DNA of 22,129 bases from CAMAVK01 sp964362485 (lineage in GTDB: Archaea; Nanobdellota; Nanobdellia; Woesearchaeales; GW2011-AR9): contig CAYIEX010000008.1 of assembly GCA_964362485.1 (NCBI GenBank), positions 1-22,129 of the forward strand. Reading direction: 5' to 3'. A program made the position numbers and the translations under genes. The notes beneath the pieces are model-generated. The model was not told the origin of the DNA. It ran no database searches and was given only the letters and a program-made list of their open reading frames with translations. This document shows positions 6,397 through 12,808 of the stretch, piece after piece (position 1 is the first letter of the stretch; every line of letters begins with the position of its first letter).

Positions 6397-6794
6397 AAGA
6401 AGCAAACTGGAGTGACTGCTTAGCTACTAAATCGGCCAAAATAGTCTCCCCGGACATACCCAGAGCTGAATCATTGATAGAAACAGCAATGGAAAGAATA
6501 AGCTTGATTAAAGATATAACTGAAAAAAACTGTAACTTTGTCTTTGAAGATTATTATACCTCTCTGCTCGAATTACTGCAAGCAATAACTTTTAAAAAAG
6601 GATATAATGTTCTAAATCATGTATGCTTGGGTTTTTATCTTAGAGATGTTCTTAAAAGAGATGACCTTTACCCAATATTTGATGATGTGAGATACAAACG
6701 AAACTCTCTTACCTATTATGGGAGTAGAATGGACTATGAAACTGCAACACAAGCAATAGAAAAGTGCAAAAAGATCATTAAAGAATTACAATGA
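6393..6794 (+). CDS. HEPN-domain protein, toxin-like partner of the nucleotidyltransferase
   Basis: A 133-residue all-helical protein translated from an ATG overlapping the upstream stop. HEPN proteins of this class are usually RNases with an Arg-x4-6-His site between two helices. The matching place reads DDVRYKRNSLTYYGSRMD: Arg100 or Arg103 and Asn104 are kept, but the expected His is Tyr108, followed by Tyr109. This RN...YYG variant occurs in archaeal HEPN proteins, so RNase activity may be weak or absent, or a tyrosine may be the AMP acceptor. With the upstream MNT gene this forms a toxin-antitoxin-like unit. Identification rests on length, helical pattern, the RN motif and pairing. Confidence 0.82.
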   Translation: MKEANWSDCLATKSAKIVSPDIPRAESLIETAMERISLIKDITEKNCNFVFEDYYTSLLELLQAITFKKGYNVLNHVCLGFYLRDVLKRDDLYPIFDDVRYKRNSLTYYGSRMDYETATQAIEKCKKIIKELQ

Positions 6795-6826
6795 AACTCC
6801 TCTTCGTCAAATCACACTTCGAAAAG

Positions 6827-6841
6827 AGCGTATTGAACGCT
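6827..6841 (+). terminator. Weak hairpin between convergent genes
   Basis: AGCGT-ATTGA-ACGCT forms a 5-base-pair stem with a 5-base loop, 32 bases after the HEPN stop, followed by T-rich sequence. It may help end transcription between the HEPN gene and the convergent metallopeptidase gene. The stem is short, so confidence is low. Confidence 0.25.
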
Positions 6842-6872
6842 ATTTCTTAGATTTTAGTCTTACTTCCTAGGG

Positions 6873-7247
6873 TCAAAACCCTTCTTCCTCAAAGAAACTG
6901 CGAATATACGGAACCAAGTCATACTGCTCTCGATAGTACCACTGAGCCCACCATTCAATTTGGTTTTCAGTGAAATTTCTTCCTACGATGACGTGTTCAT
7001 ACGCATGGAGCCATTCATGGAGGATAGTAATATCTTCTTCTTTTTTCCAGGTTCTCGGGTAGAATTTTTTTATTTTTCTGTTAATTGATATGAGTGATGT
7101 TTCGGGTTGATATAATCCACAGAGATAAGGAAACTCCCTCTCTTTTGTACCTTTTGGTGGCCGAAGATTTGAATACTTCATGGTTACATCGCAATAGAGA
7201 AGGTCGTTGATGCTTTTCGTATCAAATCCACGAAGATATGAACCCAT
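6873..7247 (-). CDS. Small HEXXH metallopeptidase-like protein
   Basis: A 124-residue protein with a clear zinc-peptidase helix: ITILHEWLHAYEH, giving His77, Glu78 and His81. A second helix 17 residues on (ENQIEWWAQWYY) offers Glu98 (or Glu94) as the third zinc ligand, the gluzincin arrangement. At this length it resembles the minigluzincins of archaea and the HEXXH cores of SprT- and ImmA/IrrE-like proteins. There is no signal peptide or membrane segment, so it should be cytoplasmic. It is convergent with the MNT-HEPN pair. Proteases of this class beside HTH or toxin genes sometimes cleave a regulator, but no target can be assigned here. The N-terminus is uncertain; an internal ATG (MKYSNLRPP, residue 23) is an alternative. 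Confidence 0.72.
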   Translation of the reverse strand: MGSYLRGFDTKSINDLLYCDVTMKYSNLRPPKGTKEREFPYLCGLYQPETSLISINRKIKKFYPRTWKKEEDITILHEWLHAYEHVIVGRNFTENQIEWWAQWYYREQYDLVPYIRSFFEEEGF

Positions 7248-7293
7248 GGATAGAGTATACCTCTCTTTTACATAGAAATTTGCTCACTATTTT

Positions 7294-7369
7294 TGGGAAT
7301 TTGTGGGAATTTATAGTTCTCTATTAATAAGGGAAATAAGGGAATAATTGGAATAATGGAATAAATGGT
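7294..7369 (+). repeat. Low-complexity GGAAT-rich stretch in the 7248-7482 gap
   Basis: The gap between the metallopeptidase gene and the dehydrogenase contains irregular repeats of GGGAAT and GGAATAA (starting near 7294, 7304, 7331, 7340, 7350 and 7358). Unit spacing varies, so this is a degenerate simple repeat rather than a clean satellite. I see no gene or RNA in this gap; its right end carries the dehydrogenase promoter. Confidence 0.45.
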
Positions 7370-7453
7370 AGTTATTTTTTGTGGTAGAGAGTTTTGTTCT
7401 TTTTTGTTCTTTGTACAACTCCCTCCACAACTCCTAATTCATAGTAAATAAGT

Positions 7454-7461
7454 TTTATATA
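7454..7461 (+). promoter_or_regulatory. TATA box of the hydroxyacid dehydrogenase gene
   Basis: TTTATATA, centred about 25 bases before the ATG at 7483, indicates a leaderless transcript. No ribosome site precedes the ATG. Confidence 0.6.
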
Positions 7462-7482
7462 ACATCTTTTCATGCTTGGTGT

Positions 7483-8448
7483 ATGGCTAAACCGAAGGTA
7501 TTTGTAACTCGATCAATCCCACAGAATGGAATTACACTTCTTCAAAAAGAATTTGAGGTTCGCGTTCATCCGCATCCGCACAAGATCTCACCTGCGGAAT
7601 TGAAGAGGGGGGTATTGTGGTGTGATGCATTGTTATCACTTTTGACCGATAAGATTACGTCGGAGGTTCTTGATTTAAATCCGCGTCTTAAAATTGTGGC
7701 GAATTATGCGGTTGGGTTTGATAATATTGATGTGAAGTATGCAACTTCAAAGGGGATCGTCGTTACGAATACTCCTGGAACGCTCGAAGATGCAGTTGCT
7801 GAGCATACCATTGCACTGATGATGGGAATCAGCCGGCGGCTCGTGGAAGCGGATAAGTTCATGCGTACTGGGAAGTATAAAGTGTGGCAGCCGATGCTCC
7901 TTGTGGGATCACAACTGCGTGGTAAAACGTTGGGGATTGTTGGTGGTGGACGGATTGGTTGTGATGTTGCGCGCAAGGCGGCTCGTGGTTTTGAGATGCA
8001 GGTTGTGTACAGTGATATAAAACGGAATTTTGAATTTGAAAAAGAGGTTGGGGCACGGTTGGTGACACTTCCTGATCTGTTGAAGCAATCAGATTTTGTC
8101 TCGCTGCATGTTCCACTCTTGCCTTCTACGCGGCATTTAATTGGAGCCAAAGAACTGAGATTAATGAAGAAGACGGCGTTTCTGATTAATACTGCCCGTG
8201 GTCCTGTGATTGATGAGAAAGCGCTTGTTGCTGCATTAAAGAAAAAGGTGATTGCAGGTGCGGCTCTTGATGTTTTTGAATTTGAGCCAAAGATGGTTTC
8301 TGGCTTGGCTGGTTTTTCTAATGTTCTTGTCACTCCTCACATTGCATCTGCTACAATTGAAGCTCGAGAAGCGATGGGGGAAATTGCGGCGAAGAATATT
8401 CTTGCCGTCCTTGCCGGGAAAAAAGCGATAACCCCGGTGAAGGTATAG
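7483..8448 (+). CDS. D-isomer-specific 2-hydroxyacid dehydrogenase (glyoxylate/hydroxypyruvate reductase-like)
   Basis: A 321-residue NAD(P)-dependent dehydrogenase that interconverts 2-keto acids and D-2-hydroxy acids; glyoxylate or hydroxypyruvate is the likely substrate class. The Rossmann motif is GIVGGGRIGCDVA (glycines from residue 154), and Asp178 at the end of the next strand (VVYSDIK) favours NAD over NADP. The catalytic triad of the family is complete: Arg239 in NTARGPVID, Glu268 in DVFEFEP and His286 in VTPHIASAT. The substrate loop NYAVGFDNID and the segment NTPGTLEDAVAEHT are intact. It is full length and stands alone behind its own promoter, at the right border of the AT-rich island. 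The exact substrate cannot be told from sequence; phosphoglycerate dehydrogenase is less likely because no regulatory domain is present. Confidence 0.92.
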   Translation: MAKPKVFVTRSIPQNGITLLQKEFEVRVHPHPHKISPAELKRGVLWCDALLSLLTDKITSEVLDLNPRLKIVANYAVGFDNIDVKYATSKGIVVTNTPGTLEDAVAEHTIALMMGISRRLVEADKFMRTGKYKVWQPMLLVGSQLRGKTLGIVGGGRIGCDVARKAARGFEMQVVYSDIKRNFEFEKEVGARLVTLPDLLKQSDFVSLHVPLLPSTRHLIGAKELRLMKKTAFLINTARGPVIDEKALVAALKKKVIAGAALDVFEFEPKMVSGLAGFSNVLVTPHIASATIEAREAMGEIAAKNILAVLAGKKAITPVKV

Positions 8449-8509
8449 TTTAGGGCATTTATTTCAGAGAATGAAACTTATGAAAAATAAATATAAATAA
8501 TTCAGAATT

Positions 8510-8986
8510 CTATTCAACAATAATTTGTCCTTCACCAGCGTAGGCTAGATTCCAAAAGTTGAATGTTCCCTTTTCTTGGAAGGTGAATTGGAAGCTTTCG
8601 CCAGGTGCTAAGATAGGACTATTAACGAATTCTCGGGTTTGGTCTTTTTGGAATGTAACCACTATCTTTTTACCGGCTGGATCTTTATTGGTCCAAATGA
8701 TTGTGTCGCCGGGTAGGATGTGGACTTCGGTCTTGCTAAATCCGTCTTTACCCATAATATCGATTCCTTGAAAGAGGATTCGCTCAATAGGGGTAGGTTC
8801 ATCTACTTGTTGGACTTGGGGATCACGATAGACTGCACCTGCGGTTACAAGATCACTTGGACGGCCCCAACTAGAAGGAAAACCGATAAATTGCCAGTAG
8901 CCAACAACGAGCAGGCTAATTACGACTAGAAAAACACCAATTACAATTTTTTTCTCCATTTTTGGAGGATCATAAGGATATGCCAT
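8510..8986 (-). CDS. Membrane-anchored cupredoxin-fold protein without copper ligands
   Basis: A 158-residue protein with a short cytoplasmic N-terminus, one membrane helix (about residues 13-34, IVIGVFLVVISLLVVGYWQF) and an external domain. Residues about 80-158 have the cupredoxin layout: HILPGDTIIWTNKDPAGKKI, then LAPGESFQFTFQEKGTFNFW, ending in YAGEGQIIVE. Copper cupredoxins have His in the NxDxxxH turn and Cys, His and Met in the last loop. Here those places carry Lys or Ile and FNFWNLAYAG, so no type 1 copper site can form. The fold probably serves binding or structure. A TATA box at 9009-9016 on the same strand fits a leaderless start at 8986. Confidence 0.75.
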   Translation of the reverse strand: MAYPYDPPKMEKKIVIGVFLVVISLLVVGYWQFIGFPSSWGRPSDLVTAGAVYRDPQVQQVDEPTPIERILFQGIDIMGKDGFSKTEVHILPGDTIIWTNKDPAGKKIVVTFQKDQTREFVNSPILAPGESFQFTFQEKGTFNFWNLAYAGEGQIIVE

Positions 8987-9008
8987 GGGCTTTCGGTGTG
9001 GTGAGTGG

Positions 9009-9016
9009 TTTATATA
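9009..9016 (-). promoter_or_regulatory. TATA box of the cupredoxin-fold gene
   Basis: The minus strand reads TATATAAA about 26 bases upstream of the ATG at 8986; spacing fits a leaderless transcript. Confidence 0.55.
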
Positions 9017-9080
9017 TTTTATGTTAACCGGTTTGCTATTCTTGAATATCTTTTTTACTTACTTCACAATACTCACATAG

Positions 9081-9089
9081 ATTTATTAG
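9081..9089 (+). promoter_or_regulatory. TATA box of the coiled-coil operon
   Basis: ATTTATTAG, about 26 bases before the ATG at 9111, is the likely promoter for the three genes at 9111-10522; no ribosome site precedes the first ATG. Confidence 0.45.
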
Positions 9090-9110
9090 GGTTTGTAAGT
9101 ACATCGTTTT

Positions 9111-9536
9111 ATGGCTCAATCTGCACCTGTCGACCAAGGAAACTTTGATAATGCGAAATTATACGTTTGGGTTAAAGGGCTTGAAGGGAAGTTAAATTCA
9201 CTGGTTCGAGAAGTGGATCTTTTGAAAAATGAACTTGTGAAGAAGAACTCGGCGATGGGTAAGGAGGTACGGGTCATGAGTGATGAGGTTCTTGAGTTGC
9301 GGCGCCAACATGATCATACTGTACAGAAAATGGAGCTGATGATTAAGGAATTAAAACAAACGGCGGGTCTTGAGGAGGTTCAAGTAATAAAGAAATACTT
9401 AGAGTTCTGGAATCCGTTACAATTTGTTTCACAGCGAGATCTGGAACGTGCAGTTGATGCGCGTGTGGTTATCCACGAGGCGGCGGTTCCACAAGGGTCT
9501 GCAGTGGATAAAAAACGGGGTCGAGCACATGAATAG
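9111..9536 (+). CDS. Coiled-coil protein, first of a three-gene operon
   Basis: A 141-residue cytoplasmic protein. Residues about 15-88 have a heptad pattern (VKGLEGKLNSLVREVDLLKN, then further Leu, Val and Met repeats) and should form a long coiled coil. A short conserved-looking segment follows, KYLEFWNPLQFVSQRDLERA (about residues 95-114), and a basic tail ends the chain. No signal peptide or membrane helix is present. The layout loosely recalls small archaellum-associated coiled-coil proteins, but I see no diagnostic motif and no other archaellum gene here, so I leave it unnamed. It overlaps the next gene by eight bases, and that gene is also coiled-coil, so the two may form a hetero-oligomer. 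Confidence 0.7.
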   Translation: MAQSAPVDQGNFDNAKLYVWVKGLEGKLNSLVREVDLLKNELVKKNSAMGKEVRVMSDEVLELRRQHDHTVQKMELMIKELKQTAGLEEVQVIKKYLEFWNPLQFVSQRDLERAVDARVVIHEAAVPQGSAVDKKRGRAHE

Positions 9537-10071
9537 GGATCCTCTTACTGATGTAACTCAATTGCGTAACTCTGGTCTTACGGATGCTTTAATTGTTGAT
9601 GAATTGTCTCGCCGGGGGTATACGGTTAGTCAAATAAATGGTGCGCTTGCACAACTTGATGGGGGAACACATATGGCACAATATCCAGCATATCCACAAC
9701 AGGCATATCCACCGCAACAAGCGAGTGGTAAAGATGATGCTATGTATTCGCGTATGGAAGAAATTGCAGAAAATCTTATCGATGAAAAATGGGATGAGCT
9801 TATCGCGGAAGTAAAGAAGATTGTTGAGTGGAAGGAGAAAATCGAAGAAAAGCAGCAAAGGATGGAAACAGATCTGGCGAAATTGAAAGAGGACTTTAAG
9901 ACTCTTCATCAAGGCGTACTTGGCAAGCTGGATGAATATGATGGACGAATGCGTGAAGTTGGGACGGATTTGAAGGCGGTTGGTAAAGTGTTTAAAGATG
10001 TTGTTCCGCAATTTGTTGAAAATGTGAAAGAATTGTCGGCGGTCACAAAAGATTTGAAAGAGAGAAAGTAG
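9529..10071 (+). CDS. Coiled-coil protein with UBA-like N-terminus and Pro/Gln/Tyr-rich linker
   Basis: A 180-residue protein starting at ATG 9529, inside the end of the previous gene; the frame is open further upstream but the earlier part would read through that gene in another frame. Residues about 3-40 form a small three-helix module (DPLTDVTQLRNSGLTDALIV and a second half RGYTVSQINGALAQLD) that looks like a UBA- or HTH-like fold. Residues 45-65 are a low-complexity linker (MAQYPAYPQQAYPPQQ). The rest is a long coiled coil with a distinctive segment, GKLDEYDGRMREVGTDLKAV, ending FVENVKELSAVTKDLKERK. No membrane segment is visible. The function is unknown; gene order suggests it works with the preceding coiled-coil protein. 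Confidence 0.75.
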   Translation: MNRDPLTDVTQLRNSGLTDALIVDELSRRGYTVSQINGALAQLDGGTHMAQYPAYPQQAYPPQQASGKDDAMYSRMEEIAENLIDEKWDELIAEVKKIVEWKEKIEEKQQRMETDLAKLKEDFKTLHQGVLGKLDEYDGRMREVGTDLKAVGKVFKDVVPQFVENVKELSAVTKDLKERK

Positions 10072-10072
10072 A

Positions 10073-10522
10073 ATGAAACGCATAGACCGACCGTCTAGTA
10101 TCTTGGTCTTAAGTATTTTACATTTATGTTTATCAAGTTTGGGAATTATTAGTAGTATTTTATCACTCGTTATTTTTCTAACATTATCGGATATCCCTAT
10201 ATTTGAATCACAGATCGGGATGTTAACAACGTATGATTTTGTTGTGAGTCTTTTAGGGATAGTATTTGCTCTTTGTGGTGTTATTGCTGGGTATGCTTCT
10301 ATAACCCGAAAACAGTGGGGTCGTAAGGCGATGCTTAATTTGGTGATTACTATGTTGTCGTTTAATACGATTTATCTAATCCTTTACTTCACAATTGCTC
10401 CTAGTGGTGTACATACCTCCATTTGGATGGTCATTTTTAGTTATGTCTGGGCCGTCACTTATTATGGGATTACTATTTGGTACTTTACACGTCCTGCGGC
10501 AAAAGAATGGTTTGGAAGCTGA
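10073..10522 (+). CDS. Four-helix integral membrane protein
   Basis: A 149-residue protein starting one base after the preceding stop, with a ribosome site GAGAG nearby (about 10060-10064). Four hydrophobic segments lie at about residues 10-36, 55-78, 87-107 and 117-139. The N-terminus is basic (MKRIDRPS) and the end reads YFTRPAAKEWFGS, an ending like that of small DPANN membrane proteins of unknown role (YF-x-RP-x-VKxxF pattern). No catalytic motif is visible. It closes the coiled-coil operon and its stop is one base from the convergent HIT gene stop. Confidence 0.75.
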   Translation: MKRIDRPSSILVLSILHLCLSSLGIISSILSLVIFLTLSDIPIFESQIGMLTTYDFVVSLLGIVFALCGVIAGYASITRKQWGRKAMLNLVITMLSFNTIYLILYFTIAPSGVHTSIWMVIFSYVWAVTYYGITIWYFTRPAAKEWFGS

Positions 10523-10523
10523 T

Positions 10524-10928
10524 TTATTTTTTCTTTAATTTTTTAAGAATCTGCTCTAACTCTTTTGCCTTTGGATTTGATATCTTTCCTTCCAATAGAG
10601 ATTTGGAAGTTATGTCATTATGGTGTCGTAAGGGAATAATATGAATGTGGGTGTGGGGAACATCAAAACCTGCGATGGCAAGGCCGACTCGTTTTGGATT
10701 CATTGATTTGTTTACCTTCTTTGCTAATTTATGGGTTACAAGCATACAGTGTTGGTAGAGTTTAGACTTCAAATTGACAAAATGAGGAATATGCTTTTTC
10801 GGGATTACGAGAATGTGCCCAGAGTTGATGGGATGTTTGTCTAGGAATGCGAGAGTTTCTTTGTCTTCGTAAATCTTAAAACAAGGTAGTGTGCCTTTGA
10901 TGATCTTACAAAATACACATGGTTTCAT
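10524..10928 (-). CDS. HIT family nucleotide hydrolase/transferase
   Basis: A 134-residue histidine-triad protein. The catalytic triad motif is HTHIHII at about residues 92-98 (His92, His94, His96), with the family's NSGHILVIPKKHIPHF segment at about 35-50. The N-terminal CVFCKIIKG has the CxxC found in zinc-binding HIT proteins. HIT enzymes cleave phosphoramidate or dinucleotide bonds of adenosine nucleotides. The C-terminal 30 residues are lysine-rich. It is the last gene of the minus-strand run, 14 bases after the membrane protein at 10943, so it is probably co-transcribed with those genes, but I see no reason for a direct functional tie. Confidence 0.9.
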   Translation of the reverse strand: MKPCVFCKIIKGTLPCFKIYEDKETLAFLDKHPINSGHILVIPKKHIPHFVNLKSKLYQHCMLVTHKLAKKVNKSMNPKRVGLAIAGFDVPHTHIHIIPLRHHNDITSKSLLEGKISNPKAKELEQILKKLKKK

Positions 10929-10942
10929 TGTTCTTTCTGTTT

Positions 10943-11509
10943 TTATCCGCTGCTGAGCAGTGCAACAGCAAAGATGGCGATGAGAAAGATGATGATCAAA
11001 CCAAGAACTTTTGGATGAAACAATGTGGCGTAGATGTTTTGCTCAAAATCCGCGCCTGCACCCGTTCCTGAGGAATAGGTTGTGGCGTTGGTGCCTCCTT
11101 GCTGGAAGGCTTGCTCCGTTAAGGATTGACCGAGAACTTGGCCAAAGGCGGCTACCATAATTATTATGGAAATACCAATAAGGGTCCAATAGATGGCAGG
11201 ATCTTTACTCACTGCTTCTTTGATTTTACTATCTTCAGTACCAAACATTTTGAAAATGAGAATTACAAAGAGGAGGAAAATTATGGCTACAACAAACCAG
11301 GGTATCATGGCATTTACTACATTGATTGCAACGGGTGATAGTAACATCATGGTTGCAAGAGAAAAGGCAATAATGGCATTGATTGCTTTGTTATCTTTGC
11401 CAATGAGTTCGGTTTTAACGAGAATAGCAAATGAGATGGCGAAGACAAAAATCCACGCGTAGACTACGTCAAATGCCTGTATTAGTCCAAGATCGAGGAT
11501 GGTTGCCAT
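10943..11509 (-). CDS. Multi-pass membrane protein, fourth of a paralogous set
   Basis: A 188-residue hydrophobic protein with about five membrane helices. Its opening (FDVVYAWIFVFAISFAILVK, then TELIGKDNKAINAIIAFSLA) matches the layout of the three upstream genes: a first helix ending FAISFAIL.KTELIG, a polar loop with Asn/Lys, then IAFSLA. A helix pair, a long polar loop (TEQAFQQGGTNATTYSSGTG) and a final helix (VLGLIIIFLIAIFAVALLSS) follow. It is the most diverged of the four. I do not recognise a described family. The shared architecture suggests subunits of one membrane complex. Confidence 0.75.
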   Translation of the reverse strand: MATILDLGLIQAFDVVYAWIFVFAISFAILVKTELIGKDNKAINAIIAFSLATMMLLSPVAINVVNAMIPWFVVAIIFLLFVILIFKMFGTEDSKIKEAVSKDPAIYWTLIGISIIIMVAAFGQVLGQSLTEQAFQQGGTNATTYSSGTGAGADFEQNIYATLFHPKVLGLIIIFLIAIFAVALLSSG

Positions 11510-11548
11510 TGTTTATTTTGCCTTGTTTTTTTAGTTTCTTTATGTTGT

Positions 11549-12139
11549 TTATTTTCGTTCAAATAGGTCGGAGACGAATTTCCAGGCGTTACCTGCTGCG
11601 CTCGGTTGATTTGGTGGTGAGGGTTCTTTTGTGATGAACCAAACCACAAGTCCAAATACGAGTAATACGATCATGAGTTCTGTGGTTTCAGCTGACCACC
11701 AGCCAAATGTGTCATAAGGTCCGATCCAAAATCCAAGGGCGGAACCGAAAATGTAAATAATGAATCCGACAGCTGCTAGTGCGATAATGGGTGTTGCTTT
11801 CTGGCTGAAGTTTGTACCGAATATTCCCATTAAAAGCAAGAGCATGATTGCTGAAATTGAGACTAATGAGATGCTGGGTAAGGTTTCGTTCATGACTTGT
11901 ACTGGATCGTACCCTAGTGGATAGGTTCCCATGATATGGGGAACGACGAAGGCCATTCCTAAGGCAAGAGCAACGATGAGATGGTACTTTTTCCCACTTT
12001 CTTTTGCTTTGCCAAGAAGTTCAATTTTTTGCAAGATGGCATAGGAGATGGTGAACACTAATAAAAATGGAAGCAGGAAGTCTAATACTCCATACTGGTC
12101 AAAATAATATGCTAATTTTGTAAATCCTTCAGTTGCCAT
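11549..12139 (-). CDS. Multi-pass membrane protein, tandem duplicate A
   Basis: A 196-residue protein with about five hydrophobic segments. It starts MATEGFTKLAYYFDQYGVLD, then FLLPFLLVFTISYAILQKIE, a Lys/Gly-rich loop, LIVALALGMAFVVPHIMGTY, and a helix pair around LVSISAIMLLLLMGIFG. It ends with the helix ELMIVLLVFGLVVWFIT and a basic, proline-containing tail. It is closely similar over nearly the whole length to the gene at 12155, differing mainly in the loop after residue 45 and at the C-terminus. A 74-base block (11919-11992) is identical to 12540-12613, including third codon positions. No catalytic motif is visible. The function is unknown. Confidence 0.8.
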   Translation of the reverse strand: MATEGFTKLAYYFDQYGVLDFLLPFLLVFTISYAILQKIELLGKAKESGKKYHLIVALALGMAFVVPHIMGTYPLGYDPVQVMNETLPSISLVSISAIMLLLLMGIFGTNFSQKATPIIALAAVGFIIYIFGSALGFWIGPYDTFGWWSAETTELMIVLLVFGLVVWFITKEPSPPNQPSAAGNAWKFVSDLFERK

Positions 12140-12154
12140 GGTTATTTCTCTGAT

Positions 12155-12760
12155 CTATTTTGGTTTATCACTGTATCCTTCAAACAATTTACTTATTCCA
12201 CCCCAAACACTTTTCAGTCCATCGGATGTGCTTGCTGTGTTTGGATCTTTAGTAATGAACCAAACCACAAGTCCGAATACAAGTAAGACGATCATGAGTT
12301 CTGTTGTTTCTGCTGACCACCAGCCAAAGACTTCATAGGGGCCGTTCCAAAATCCTAATGATGCTCCAAAGATGTAGATAATGAAACCAATTGCGGCAAT
12401 GGCAATGATTGGTGATGCTGCTTGGCTAAACCTTGTTCCAAATATTCCCATTAAAAGCAGGAGCATGATTGCTGAAATTGAGACTAATGAGATACTGGGT
12501 AAGGTTTCGTTCATCACTTGTACTGGGTCGTATCCTAATGGATAGGTTCCCATGATATGGGGAACGACGAAGGCCATTCCTAAGGCAAGAGCAACGATGA
12601 GATGGTACTTTTTGCCATGCTTATCTGCTGGCCCAAGTAACTGGATTTTTTGAAGAATGGCATACGATATGGTGAATACTAAGAGAAATGGTAATAGGAA
12701 ATCGAGTACTCCGTACTGGTCAAAATAATATGCTAATTTTGTGAACCCTTCTAATGCCAT
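12155..12760 (-). CDS. Multi-pass membrane protein, tandem duplicate B
   Basis: A 201-residue protein, the direct tandem duplicate of the gene at 11549, separated from it by 15 bases. Same five-segment layout, with MALEGFTKLAYYFDQYG at the start, QLLGPADKHGKKYHLIVALA as the variable loop, and a distinct tail (STSDGLKSVWGGISKLFEG). Its start is well supported: GGAGGTC (12767-12773, read on the minus strand) lies six bases upstream of the ATG. Aromatic-rich loops (GFWNGPYEVFGWWSAETTE) face the outside or inside between the last helices and are almost unchanged in the duplicate, so they probably matter for function. The function is unknown. Confidence 0.8.
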   Translation of the reverse strand: MALEGFTKLAYYFDQYGVLDFLLPFLLVFTISYAILQKIQLLGPADKHGKKYHLIVALALGMAFVVPHIMGTYPLGYDPVQVMNETLPSISLVSISAIMLLLLMGIFGTRFSQAASPIIAIAAIGFIIYIFGASLGFWNGPYEVFGWWSAETTELMIVLLVFGLVVWFITKDPNTASTSDGLKSVWGGISKLFEGYSDKPK

Positions 12761-12766
12761 ATTTTT

Positions 12767-12773
12767 GACCTCC
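12767..12773 (-). promoter_or_regulatory. Strong ribosome binding site of tandem duplicate B
   Basis: GGAGGTC on the minus strand, six bases before the ATG at 12760. It is among the best Shine-Dalgarno matches in the window and fixes this start. Confidence 0.6.
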
Positions 12774-12808
12774 GATTTGTAGATATAGTTGTACGTTTGT
12801 TGTATTTT

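Noticed and set aside
7294..7369. CRISPR-like repeat array
   Set aside because: Units are only 5-8 bases, spacing is irregular, there are no unique spacers of equal size and no cas genes nearby.
7704..8333. 209-residue frame opposite the hydroxyacid dehydrogenase
   Set aside because: Antisense to a complete enzyme with all catalytic residues; it has no independent signals.
8510..8986. Functional blue-copper protein
   Set aside because: No Cys, His and Met set is present in the ligand loops.
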